Shown one piece after another: positions 24,429 to 36,385 of a stretch of 64,000 nt of DNA. A program made the position numbers and the translations under genes. Origin of the DNA: Carnegiea gigantea (lineage: Eukaryota > Streptophyta > Magnoliopsida > Caryophyllales > Cactaceae); assembly GCA_029747015.1 (NCBI GenBank), contig JAKOGI010000540.1:188501-252500 (forward strand), in the 5' to 3' direction. Under the pieces are notes generated by a model. That model searched no databases. It was not told the DNA's origin and was given only the letters and a program-made list of their open reading frames with translations. The stretch's first letter is position 1, and each line of letters starts with the position of its first letter.

Positions 24429-26914
24429 ATGGCATCGAACAAGCCAAGAAAAACTTCACTACCACACGCCAATCGCCCTAAAGTGCCCACTGGCTTATCC
24501 ATGGAGCGTTCAGCCTCTGATGAATCATCCATGAGAAGAAATTTGAAGCGCCCAGCAGTTGAATCGTCTTAGCTTGGGGATGACATCAAAGAGCAAGATG
24601 CAATTTTCAAGCCCTGGAGGAGTTTGTCTAATCCACAAGATAATGTCAATGAAGAATATGAGGTAATATTATGAGTTACGAGATCAGATTCTAATTTTGG
24701 TTAACAATTTTCAGCCTCTGATACAATTTTCAACCTCTAATGAATCATCCATTCCTATGATTAAGCATGCAATATGATATTGATCTCTTCTATTCTCTAA
24801 TCAAATGACGTTCAAGATGTGAAGGCTTGCCTTCTTTCTATGTGCATACTTGTATTTTCTGTTGCCATCTTGTTTCTCCCTTATTTAGTTATAAACCTCT
24901 CTTGCTTATGTGGTAGTGTTATAAACCTTATCTGTGAAGGCGTGCCGTCTTCTCTCTGTTTTCATTTGGTGCAAGCTTTTCCCCTTGCTTACCCTCATCT
25001 GTGGTTATTTTAGTACAAGAATAACATCTAAGAGGCAAAGCACAAGCTCAGCAGCATAAGTTACCGACATGAAAATTGCCTGTACAGCTCTGCCAGAGCT
25101 AAGTTTGCATTTTAAAAAGTTAAAAAACCTTGCAATCCTAGTTTTTACATTAGCAAGTATCCTTATTGTATTCTGTGCTTAGCTTTTATGGTTGTTGCTT
25201 GGGCCTAAGGGCTAGGTGGCATGAAGTTCAACTACTCATTGTTACCAGGAATACTCAAAGTGAATATTTCTGATGAACCCAAGGACACTCTGATATGATA
25301 TAAATACGAATAGTTTTAATTAATTGTTACTGATTTTATTAGCTTGTTTGGTAATTGACTTTGTAATTAATTAGAATGAAACATAACCATCATGTATGTT
25401 ATTGTTTCTATAGGTAGATGAGTGGGAGAAGCTTAGAAAATGGGCAGCGGCTAGCATTGTTGTTTATGGTGCATGTGCGGCTAGTCTAGTAACATATGTT
25501 ACATGTCTTAAAGGTCATGTTGATAGGCCACTTTCCAAGAATGGTGAAGGGGATATTCGTCGTCAATTTCACTTGAGTAGGCTTACACAAAAAGAGGAGC
25601 AAGATTGTCGCAATGAGCTTCACATGGGAAAGGATGCCTTTGCTAGATTAGTTTGCATATTATGCAATTCAAGGAGATTGAGAGATACCTGTTTTAGCAC
25701 ATTTGAAGAACAGGTCGCCAAGTTTCTCAATACTATTGGACATAATAGGAGAAATTATTCTATAAAGTTAGATTATTGTCACTCGAAGGAAACAGTGAGT
25801 TGACACTTTCACAATGTCTTGAAGGCCATTATTTCTTTAGAGTCAATATTTTTAAAGCAACCAAATGGTTCTGAATGCCCTCCTGAGATTACAAACAGCC
25901 TGAGGTTCTTTCCTTATTTCAAGGTAAATGTGAAAAAATGAGTAATGCTCATTCTATAATTACTTTTATTCTAAAATAAGATTCTAATAAATTTAGTAAT
26001 TTTTTTGGCTAGGATTGTGTTGGTGTGATTGCTTGTTCACATTTTCGTGTAAAAGTGCCGAGTGACGTGGTTCAGAGATATCGAGGACGAAAGCAATACC
26101 CCACCATCAATGTTCTTGCAACTTGTGGGCTTGATTTGAAGTTCACTTATGTATTATCGGGTTGCCAAGTTTCTGCTTCTGATTCGAGAGTTCTAAATAG
26201 TGCTTTAGAAAATAGAATTGATAGGCTAGAAGTTCCTAATGGAAAGTACTACCTAGTTGATTTGGGGTATCAATTGAGACGTGGGTTCTTAACTCCCTAT
26301 AGAAAAACTCGTTGCCATTTCAAAGAATATGGCGTGCTTGCTCCCCAAAATGCTAGAGCAATATTCAACCATAGCCATTCTTCTCTTTGAAATGCAATAG
26401 AAAGGGCCTTTGGCATTTTAAAGAAGAGGTTTGTAATGTTAGGCAGCGGAAATGAGCCATTCTACTCCGTACACACACAAGCGGATATTGTGCTTGCTGC
26501 GTGCATATTGCACAACTATTTGATGGGTGTTGATCCAGATAGGGAGCTTATAGAAGAGGTTGATCGTGAATTACCTAGTTCTAATAAATCGTATGGTGGT
26601 CGTCTTTCAAACTCAACAAGTGAGAGTCGAGAAATGGAGGAATTCAGAGATAGCTTAGCTAATGCTATGTGGATGGACTATATTAATGTCCCGAATAATA
26701 GGTACGTGGTTCATTTTCATGTACAGATTGCTTTCTGGTGCTGTTTTATGGTGCTGTTTGCTGTTTTCTGTGCATATTGCACAACTATTTGCTGTTTTCT
26801 GATTTGCACAACTATTTGCTATTTTCTGATTTGTTCTTTTCTATTTTTTAATGGTGTTTTCTGATTTGGTCATGTAGGATGAGTGTGAGCTTAAGGAGGA
26901 TGGAAGCATCGTAA
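24429..26914 (+). pseudogene. Harbinger (HARBI1-type) DDE transposase, decayed
   Basis: Exons inferred from splice signals: 24429-24662 (phase 0, starts MASNKPRKTSL), 25414-25923, 26013-26701 and possibly 26878-26914. The protein would cut and reinsert the element at TAA/TTA sites. A helix-turn-helix-like part (NYSIKLDYCHSKETVS) precedes the nuclease: DCVGVIACSH, NVLATCGLDLKFTYVLSG, DSRVLNSAL, GKYYLVDLGY and NAIERAFGILKKRF. Family members read IDGTH at the first catalytic Asp; here it is IACSH, so that Asp is Ala. The second Asp (VDLGY) and the Glu (IERAFG) remain. Stops lie in exon 1 (24570-24572), at ETVS-stop and at SSL-stop just before NAIERAFG. Confidence 0.85.
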
Positions 26915-28687
26915 CTAGAAAGAAGAACTTGACTTGGTCTGATGAGATGGATCAAGTCTTGGTTGATGCTTTGTTAGAACAAACGAAGAAAGGGTAGAAA
27001 ATGGGCAGCACATTTACGAGCACTGCTTTTATAAGTGTTGCCAAATTAGTGGGCTCCAAATTTAGGAAGTTAGGTTTTTCAGTTTGAAATGTGAAAAATA
27101 GGCTAAAAACATTAAAAAAAAAAGGCATACTGATGCTCAAAACGTTCTATCCCAGAGTGGTTTTGGTTACAACTAGTCTACTCAAATGATAGAGGCACCC
27201 CCAGAAGTGTGGCAAACCTATCTTATGGTATGAAAATATGAGGATTCCTTTCAAGTTTCATACTCTTGATGAAATTGTAATTTTTAGTTTTATTATTTTG
27301 TGTAACCAAATCCAGATGCAAAAACTTTTTGTTACAAATGTGCGCCAAATTTTTATAAGTTGGACCTTCTCTTTGGGAAAGAGAGAGCAACTGGAAGTAA
27401 TGCAGCTGGGCCAAAAGAAAGGCAGCGTCAGTGGGCAAGAGAAGCGGTAAGTTCAAGTGAGGATGCTCCTCCGATTCTTACTAATGAAGAATCTTCATAT
27501 GCAATTCCCTCGAAAGACCAAGTGGAGACCAAGAAATCAAAGAATAAGGCAATAGAGTTCATGTGTGAGGAGTTGAGATCCCTTAGATCGGGTATGGATG
27601 CGGTAGCAATGGCTCTTGAGAAAGGCAACTCAAGAAATTACAATGAGAGCAACTTTATGATAAAATTACAAAGGTAATAGCTCCATCTGAATTCCATCCT
27701 TTTTTTTATTCATCAGTGTTCTGGCAAAGTTTCTTTGATCTATTCGTTTCTACCTCGTGCTTTCCTTCAGTTGGAAGTGCTACTGTTGTGTTATGTTGTA
27801 CTACCTTTATGGCAGAAGCTCCTCGTAATAGTGAATTCTGTTTACTATTGGTAAAATAGACCAATACTCTGAAGCCGTCAGTACTCTGCTTTCTCTACAT
27901 CATGAGAACTGAAAGCAAATGGGATAAGAGGTGGGTTGTTCGGAATGGCAATTCTTGTATGATGTATAATGGTTCTGCTTTGCCCTGCTTCATAAGGTGA
28001 CCTAGGCACTAGGCAGCCACGTCATACGTTACTTGACACCTTAGAATGTTGTACTCTGTAATCTACGAGCACAATAATTTGCTGGCTGTTGGTAGGGTTG
28101 TCAAATGGGTTGGGTCGGGTCGACCCATTTAATAAACGAGTCAGTTTCGTCTCGACCTTGAAAATAGCTTAGATTTGCTCAAAACTTAAAAATAACAAGT
28201 TTTCACACTAAACGGTCAAATCGTGTCGACTTCGGGTCGAAATCAGTTCGGTTAGGGTCGGGTTCGTGTTTCTCTCTGTAAATTCGGGTCGGGTTCAGAT
28301 TGGGTTATCGTGTCGGGTCAGACGTTAACAGCCCTAACTGTTGGAGATACATTTTGTGAACTAGTTTGAGATCAGGACAATTTGGGTTATGGCTGTTTAT
28401 GGGAGTTTCTCATTTCCTGTCGTACAATATCCCTGAGAATGTAGTATGTAGGGAAAAGAGGAATGTAAACTGCACACCTTTTGGAACTTTTATTCTGTTG
28501 TATGCTCCGTCTGATTCTGTTTTTGATGTTATGTTTATAGGTTGAAGGTTTAAGTGAGATGTCACAAATGAAGGTCTATCAAGCTCTTTCAGCAGACCCT
28601 AACTCAGCTAGAGCGTTTCTTGCTTGCCCAGTTACTCGTCATGAGTTGTGGTTAAAAGTCAAATTTGGCAATGAGTTCTTGGAGTAG
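26878..28687 (+). pseudogene. Harbinger ORF1: Myb/SANT-like DNA-binding protein, decayed
   Basis: The usual partner of plant Harbinger transposase, which binds element ends and helps import the transposase. Three coding blocks are readable: about 26878-27230 (LTWSDEMDQVLVDALLEQ, VKNRLKTLKK, LSQSGFGYN, VWQTYLMV), about 27331-27673 (APNFYKLDLLFGKERATG, then a charged region with IEFMCEELRSLRSGMDAVA) and 28541-28687 (KVYQALSADPNSARAFLACP, ending NEFLE). Three in-frame stops lie in the first block, and the splice phases of the last two blocks do not agree, so a frameshift is also likely. The original start codon is not clear. The last intron is long because a MITE has inserted in it. Confidence 0.75.
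28093..28336 (+). mobile_element. hAT-type nonautonomous MITE inside Harbinger intron
   Basis: 244 bp bounded by TAGGGTTGTCAAA and the reverse complement of TAGGGCTGTTAAC. The flanks are GCTGTTGG and ACTGTTGG, an 8-bp duplication with one change, as hAT transposases make. The inside is rich in GGGTCGGGTC-type motifs and has no coding capacity. It lies in the last intron of the Myb-like gene, so it arrived after the Harbinger element. Confidence 0.75.
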
Positions 28688-29154
28688 CTTGAGATTTCGA
28701 AAAGTTGGAGCTCTCATTGCTCTCAACTCGTTGATGTTATTGGTTCTGTTTATGTTTTTGTTATTTTCGAGTACAACTTCGAATTGTATGGATAATTTGA
28801 TTTGAAGTTGTAAATTTCTATGGACTCTTGTAAACTTTTGAATTGTATGTCTTCTCTATTTTGCGTTGGAATGAGAAAGTTTGAGAGGTAACCGAATTGT
28901 ATGTCTCCTCTATTTTTTATGGTGTTATTTTGAGGAGTTCCATTGGCATTGGCTAGTAAATGGCAACTTTGAGATCACATTTTAATCTTACAAGATATAT
29001 TTTTCTTTGCTTTTATTCATTTTCTCAAGTCCAAACAAAGAAAAAAAAGTTTGGTAGAAAGTTATTTTTTTTCTTGTATTTTTTCTCTAATCCAAACAAG
29101 AGAAAGAAAATGACTTTCCTTCTCATTTTTTTCCTCCTCATTTTTTTTCCTTTT

Positions 29155-29195
29155 AACTTTCTTTCCACCTTATTTTCCAAGGTCCAAACAGGGTT
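29155..29195 (-). repeat. Harbinger right terminal inverted repeat
   Basis: Read on the minus strand it starts AACCCTGTTTGGACCTTGG and goes on with a GGTGGAAAG motif, mirroring the left end. TAA follows at 29196-29198. Confidence 0.8.
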
Positions 29196-30039
29196 TAAGA
29201 GTTTCATTTTTCACGTCTCTTGAAAACAAGTTGATGGCTTTTTACCACATATTACCGTGAATGTAGTGAGGGCGAAAAAGTTTCTACTCGCACAGTACTA
29301 GATTTTATGGGCTGTAAAAGTATGGGATAGATTTAGCTGTATCCTTATCGATACTTATTTTCAAAATTAATACTCATATTCATATTCATGCCCACTATAA
29401 GTATTGTAAAGTTATATTCATACCCATATACACTGGGTATAGCGGGTATACAGATTCTATTCGAGTATATGTAAAAAAATATTAAACCCATTTTGTACCC
29501 ATACTTTGCATCAAATAGCCAATATGGCATATTAAGATCAAACTTCCAATAACAAACCATATCACGTCGGATACAACTAAAAGTGTCAATCAAAGTAATA
29601 AATTAGCACTTGACACTTACAGTTTTTGACACACCGTCTCACCGAAATCTTGAATACCATACATCTGAAAAAAACTAGCAAAATGTTAAATTACAAGCAA
29701 CAAATTATTGCTTTAAATGAACGAATACACGTTTTATATTGGGCGAGTAGGACCAATAACCATACCCTTACCCATACCCACACCCATTTTAGCAATAGCG
29801 GCCCCATACCCATATTTTTTTTTTTTAATTTTCATCACCTATACCCATGCCCATACCCGCTAGGATGAATTTTAAGGATTCTAGGTAGGTACAGATTTTT
29901 TTATTCCGCCCCTACTAGACACAAATGGGTTTTTTTTTTTTTTTTGGGGAAGCTCTATTCTCATAACCTATTAGCACTTAATTTATCCTTATGATTTGCA
30001 AAGGATTAATGATATTTTAATATATGTAGCTTTTAGTAA
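29196..30039. other. AT-rich flank with degenerate TACCCA-type repeats, no gene seen
   Basis: Two clusters of imperfect CATACCCATA/GGGTATAGCGGG motifs (about 29380-29480 and 29755-29870) face each other and could be the arms of an old fold-back element. I could not find ends or a target duplication. Homopolymer T runs follow. Confidence 0.35.
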
Positions 30040-31980
30040 TCTTTATATAATAAATGTAAAGATGTATAAGAGGTTGAGAAAGCTTCCCTTCTCCAATTCT
30101 AAAATCTCAAACAATAGTGCCTATAAATCGTTGATCATTTTGTAACAAAAATCTCAGCCTTTAGATTATTTGAATAGGAAACTATCAAGTAAGATTAGAT
30201 TACAATATATCTTAAAGACGTTAGATAACCAACAAAAAGCATAAAGTTTTCAATACTTAGCCAAAAAGGATAATAAACAGGTATGAGATCCCAACCTTTA
30301 ATATCATTGATTGTTTTGCGAAGCAGATCTCAGTCATTGATTAAATACTCAACTGCCTCACTTACTTTTTTTAATTCTGTTTTAGAAGGAAAAAAACTCC
30401 TCGTCCAAGAACGTTTGCCACTTGATAATGCTCTCTTTGTCTTCCCCCAAAATTTAAAGAGACAAATGATAATATATTCTTTTTTTAACTGAGAATGATA
30501 ATATAATAAAGTTAAACAGAAATCCAGCAAGAATCTAGAATTATAAACCGTCACGTACTTCTTTGTGACTACCTAATAGTTCCCAATATAACCTCCACGG
30601 CTCAATTCATTATATAACCGCTGATTTCGTCCCTTTCAATATAATCGCGTGCACCATAATTTCTATGTAGTTGTTCTATTACAATTGAAGGAACTTTCCC
30701 AAAAAATATGATTTTTTTTTTTTTTTTGGGATTTGAGTAGCAGGAGAAGATGAGTTAAGAGTGAGGAAGATGCAGTAGTGATTTGTTTGACCAACAAATC
30801 AAGCAGAACAATCAAAATTGTGATTCTAAAATGCTTTCTCCCTCTTTATTTAGATTTGAATGCGATTGGTCTCATTGTTTTTTGTGTTTTTGTCTTTAGT
30901 GGAAGGGTTTAAATAATTTTAATTATCTTTCATAATGTAGTAATACATTTATATTCTTATAATTTTGTTTGGGTTTGTATTTTGGAGATTCGCTTCCTCT
31001 GAATAACTTCATTTGGTGCTTGCTATGCTCGCTTGCATGGTCAGCACCCACAAGTGATTGAAGATTGTAGATAGATGATGGGAGGAAGTCAATTTGATTA
31101 AGGTAAAAGTTTATGCACTTATTTTAATATTTGTATACTGAACATTGTATATTTACACTTAATCCTTTGCCAATTTTCCACCCTTGGTAGTAGGAAAGAT
31201 GAGATTTGATCAGGACTGGGAGTAATCGAAGTTTGTATCGAGCGATTGTAGGAATTGACTTTGGTTAAGGTATAAGTTCAATTATTTATTTTAATTATAT
31301 ATTTGTTCTTGCAGTAAATTCCATTTTATAGCATAAGAAATTTTAAATTTTATTATTTTAGTTACAGTTAATTATTGTCAGTTCTGCTCTTGGTAGGAAA
31401 AAAGTTGAGATCTAAAGTAACCCCATAAAAAATGGTCAGATGTTCTATCTATAAGATGTTATTTTCTTCATGTGAAAAGAGAATAAGCAACAAAGACCAT
31501 AAGGTTTTTTCCCTTTGGGGGGGAAGGGGATATGAGAATAATTAGCATATGAGAATAAAAAAAAGCTGATTGGTTCAAAGATTTTGTAGCCTCCAATTGA
31601 GCAATGTTAGCTTATTATTTTTGAGAAATTAGATTCACACCAACAATATTTATCCTAAAGGTAGCTCAATTAATTTTGATTTTTATCCGCAAGATCCCTT
31701 ATTAGCATGGTGAGTTTCTTCATTGTAAGTCAATTTGGTATACGTTTTGTCAATATATTTATAATAATTTATATTTTGGATATGTAATGTAAAGTAATCC
31801 TGAAAATATGTCCTAGAGATATGTTGCCACCAGCCCATTAATGTATCAATATTTTGAAGGATTTCAGTCAAAATTGAACATTTGAAGTTTCATAATCACT
31901 ATTGACTATCCAATAAAAAGATCAAGCCCATGTACCAAGATGCTCTTGGGGGCAGTATGCTTTATTATGTTAATAAAGCA

Positions 31981-32056
31981 TGTAGAGCTATACTAATATG
32001 ACTTCAGGATGCCCTTTTTGTAGAGCTATACTAATATGACTTCAGGATGCCCTTTT
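31981..32056 (+). repeat. 38-bp unit duplicated in tandem
   Basis: The unit starting TGTAGAGCTATACTAATATG occurs twice head to tail with no differences I can see. Confidence 0.9.
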
Positions 32057-32245
32057 TTAATAAACAGTGGTAAGCTTGCCCAGTAGAGGGGATCGTCTCT
32101 CATGGGGACACCGTTATGGAGAAGGTATTGAAGGGAAGAATGGGTAAGAGAAGAGACATCCCTTGCATACCTTTGGTGGGATTAGAACCCTCACTTCATT
32201 GGCAGAAGGTGAAGAAAATAACACTAAACCACTCATAAGGTGGTT
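32055..32245 (-). mobile_element. SINE-like tRNA-derived sequence
   Basis: On the minus strand, TGAGTGGTTTAGT resembles an RNA polymerase III A box. GGGTTCTAATCCC, about 45 bases on, resembles a B box. The order and spacing fit a tRNA-derived SINE head. The downstream part has no obvious tail and the ends are estimated. It does not fold into a complete tRNA by eye. Confidence 0.42.
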
Positions 32246-33237
32246 AAATAACTTTAGGGATTGAAGCTCCACAATGTGGTCATATATTTGTGCATTGTTA
32301 AGGGTTTACATAGTTTATACGGTGGCTATAATTCAATATTTGTGAGACATTGATGAGAGGGAGAGAGAACAGATGTTTGAGAGAAATGTAGTCCCCTCCA
32401 TCCCTCAATTCTCTCTCTATGAAACCCCCTCCATCTCTATAATGCATTTGCACTTGAATCACTGATTTTGATCCGCTATGCAGTAATATGTATATGTTTT
32501 GGCTATTTTGCTATGCCTGAGTACATTGTTTCTCTTTAAGTATCCACATGACTTCATCTCTTTTATTTTAGGGATCCTACTAATCAATGAGTTACTTACT
32601 TATGCTTGTGATGTAGGAAATTACTTAATAAAATGTGGTGGTTTTCTTCCCTAAAGTAGAGTCAACATGATTTTAGTCATGGTTGTCACCTTATATTCCG
32701 CCCTTATAAGCAGAAATCCCTGCAATTTTTCACCTCTGATTTTCACATAACCATCCCAATAATTTATGCAAATTGTCGTTTACTCTAAATCTCATTATAT
32801 TAAAACATACATAATCTTTGGATACATGGCAGATAGAAAAAATGGACTTTAGCTATTTGATAAATTTACTGAGAATTATGTTCAATGAGTGTTTTGAATG
32901 TTAGGTTGTCAAATAATTATTTGAATAGAAAACTGTCTTGAACTTTAGATAAACCCATATTTTTGTCATTTATAGTTAACTATTGTTGTATTTTTTAATA
33001 ATTAGCCATTTTTATTTGTATTTTTTAGTAAACCCATATTTTTGTCCGCCCATAAAAATAAGATCTTTATATAATAAATGTAAAGATGTATAAGAGGTTG
33101 AAAAAGCTTCCCTCCAATTCAAAAATCTCAAGCAATATTGCTTATAAACCGTTGATCATTCTCAATATAAATCTTAGTCATTGAGGTCCTGAGTATATTA
33201 GGTCTCAGGTTTGATTCTCCCTCCCCTTATTATATTG

Positions 33238-35939
33238 TACTACAAAAATGCTTAGAATCTACAACGGAATCTCCAACGGAAATATTGGGAAATTCCAACG
33301 GAAAATCCCATCTCTGACGGAAACTACGACAGACACCTGCCTGTCAGGAAATAGCTTGTCAGAGATTGCATTGCGGATGGCTTGCGACGGCGTTCGACAG
33401 TTTTTGCGACGGAAACACCCCGTCGGAAAATCCGTCGAACAGTTTTCAGGCCATGCAGAATTTTGCAAGGAAAGAACAAACCCCTACTTCTGAATTATCT
33501 TCTTTCCCATGACTTGTCCAATACTAATAATTCTTCATAAACCCCTTTCTATACAAATAAGACTTTACAACGTCAGGTGTAAAATACTGCATATTCTTGC
33601 ACTTCACATATGGACATCTATAAACTCCATTAATTCTATACTTCTAATTTTGTGCAAATTCATCAAACATATTTACTCCCATCAATCACTCATTTCTAAG
33701 CCCATATCCATCAGGATTTCTCCTCTTATACATCCATTGATGATGTAATGGCCCATCCATATGTTGCTAATCTGGTTGCCTTAATTGTTATATATACTAC
33801 AATTAATTTCAATAAATATTTTTTAGAAATTAATTTAACAAATGACCAATGAATTATTGTTATACATCATACAATTCAATATTTGAAAGACAATAATGAA
33901 CTTATGTACGAATATTAACACAATGTTTAAGCATATAAATAATTACAGGTAAAGATAATAAAAAAAACCTGTTTCAATCGACAAAAAACAACGCTGAACT
34001 TGTGATAGGAACATGAACAATTGCGATATATTTTTTTATTGTTGAACATTATTTCTTTTTTGCCCCATCTAAAATACATAACAAATAAACCATAACTAAC
34101 ATAATTTACCAAAACAAAATTTTCCTTTCAAAATATGGCCATTTAAATCAAAAATTACTTGTGCACACAAAATTTTAATGACATTTTTGTTCCATAATCG
34201 ATAACTACTTAGAATTATTTCATTTATCCAAATCAACATATATTGTAAATTAAATTAAAGATTAAATTATTTACTATAAATTTTATATTCCCTAATGACA
34301 CCAATAAAAAAAAATTACATCCATATTTAGTTCACATTTTATATTCCCATATTCCAAAAATAAATTTACACAAAAACCTAAAATACAACAATGTAATTAA
34401 ACATATATGCTGCAAAAAATAAATTTAACATAACTTTTTTATTTATCATGGTAAACCTAATTAAGCATCAAACACAATTTAAACTCTTTATTTCACACTT
34501 CATCCAAATAAACAAACCCAAAAAAAAGCAAACAAAACACTATTAACCAAAAAATAAAATGCAAATACTTAACAAATCATACAAAAAATTAAACATAACT
34601 CAAAAAGAATATACTTCACATGCTTACCAAAAATTAATATATACAACAAATCGAACCAAAAAAAAAAAAAAAACTTGACAAACTTAAATCATTTACCAAA
34701 ACAAAACATATTATACATGCTTAACTACTTACAACTATTTCATTTATCCAAATCAACATACATTGCAAATTAAATTAAACATTAAATTATTTACTATAAA
34801 TTTTATATTCACCAATGACACTAATTAAAAAAATTACATTCATATTTAGTTCACATTTTATATTCCCGTATTCCGAAAATATATTTTCACAAAAACCTAA
34901 AATACAACAATGTAATTAAATATATATGCTACAAAAAAAATAAATTTAACATAATTATTTTATTTATCAAAATAAACCTAATTAACAATCAAACACAAAT
35001 TAAACTATTTATTTCATGCTTCATCCAAATAAACAAACCCCAAAAAAAACAAAATACTGTTAACCAAAAAATAAAATAAAAATACTTAACAAATCAAACA
35101 AATCATACAAAAAATTAAACATAACTCAAAAAAACATATAGTTCACATACTTACAAAAAATTAATATATACAACAAACTGAACAAAAAATAAACATGCTT
35201 AACAAACTTAAATCATTTACTAAAACAAAACACATTATGCACGCTTGACATACTTCAACATTTTATAATAATTACACAATTTTTATAAATATACATATTT
35301 TATACATTTTATTCCACTTATCTAAATAAATATACTTCACAAATCAAAAAATTAACATAATTCACATCCATATTTTCCACATTCATATTTTACAAAACAA
35401 AATAAATTAAATAAACTATACAAATACGCTTCAAAATTAAATTCACAAAATTTAACAACACACATCAAATTAATATAATTTCAAAACACAACAATTTCAC
35501 TAATCTTTAAATATTGGAAAAAACCAATCAATTTACCGTTGAATTATAAACGACGGCGACTCTTTTTTCTAGTCGTCGGCCACCAGCAGCCATGGATCTT
35601 CCTCTTTCTCTCTCTTCGTTGCTTTTTCTCTCTCTGTGCAGCGTTGTCTCTCTCTCCAAACAGCTTAATTGAATTCAACGCATGCCCAACCGAAACATAA
35701 AAACCAGATCTAGGATTTAGAAAGCGCGCCCGGAATTTCCGAAGGAAATACCATCGGATTCCGACAGAAATTCAAATTCCATCGGAATTTCCGACGGAAG
35801 AAGTTTCCGTCGGAGACTCCGTCGAAAATTCAAATTTCTGTGGGACTCCAATGGTATTTCCATCAGAAATTCTACTGCGCTCTATTGGGTGCTTGGAACG
35901 TTGGTTTTTCCGTCGGAATTAGACATCGTTTTTGTAGTA
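33238..35939. mobile_element. CACTA-like (CMC) nonautonomous element
   Basis: The inverted ends read TACTACAAAAA on both strands. The outer ~250 bases on each side hold many direct and inverted copies of a CCGTCGGAA-type motif (for example at 33410-33450 and 35790-35835), the subterminal repeats in which CACTA transposases bind. The first base of the family's usual CACTA end is T here. The 3-bp duplication is unclear (TTG versus TGT). The middle is extremely AT-rich with no transposase. Two copies of a ~0.5-kb block lie in it. Confidence 0.65.
34201..35220. repeat. ~520-bp block duplicated in tandem inside the CACTA-like element
   Basis: The block starting near 34201 (AACTACTTAGAATTATTTCA) recurs near 34720 (AACTACTTACAACTATTTCA). 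The two run parallel to about 35220 with many small differences. Shared landmarks include AACCTAAAATACAACAATG and ATTAATATATACAACAAA. Confidence 0.8.
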
Positions 35940-36385
35940 TGTACTGCCTTTGTGGCTTATTTGAGACCCAAAAAAAACATGAATCTTACCCTTTAGATTA
36001 TTTTTAGTTTTTTTTTGGGGAAAAAAATTCAATGTCATACTTGCCTCAACATCACAACTCCCGTAACCCCATTTCTTCAGTTTAACCATTGTTGTACCAC
36101 CGATAACTATTTTTTATCTCAACAATTTTCATAGGCCAATAGATCATATAGTTAGATTTTAAAAAAATAAAAGATCACCCAATAAATTATATATAAAGTC
36201 GAAAATGTTGACACATTTAGAAATAAATATTGTTTGAAGACAAAATTATAAAACAAAGTGTATTCAACATTAAAAATATCAACATCAATTTTTATGCATA
36301 TATTAGAAAGATAATAATGAAGTTCATTCCTAAAAAGAATAAGTATCTACGTTTAAATTATTTTGTGGAGGGTAGAAAACTTTAG

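Larger units (their letters stand above)
23613..29195 (+). mobile_element. PIF/Harbinger DNA transposon with two decayed genes
   Basis: Terminal inverted repeats share TGTTTGGACC and stay similar for roughly 35 bases (left GGGTGTGTTTGGACC; right ends GGTCCAAACAGGGTT). They are flanked by TAA on both sides (TTA is an equivalent reading), the 3-bp duplication typical of this superfamily. Inside are the two genes expected of an autonomous element, both on the plus strand: a HARBI1-type DDE transposase and a Myb/SANT-like DNA-binding protein. Both are broken, so the copy cannot move itself, though its ends may still be recognised. Confidence 0.88.
30040..33063 (+). mobile_element. Helitron-like 5' fragment with AT-rich body, 3' end not found
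   Basis: The left edge reads A followed by TCTTTATATAATAAATG. The first ~140 bases closely match the start of the Helitron at 33064, so this is likely another 5' terminus of the same family. No CTAG-type hairpin end is visible before 33064. The body is AT-rich with no readable protein; a 38-bp tandem duplication and a SINE-like stretch lie inside. It may be a truncated copy, or the two termini may come from a local duplication. Confidence 0.45.

Noticed and set aside
28960..29223. Lys/Phe-rich open frames on both strands
   Set aside because: They are the A/T-rich right end of the Harbinger element.
29380..29870. TACCCATA clusters as a CRISPR-like or regular tandem array
   Set aside because: Units are irregular in length and spacing, there are no unique spacers, and the genome context is eukaryotic.
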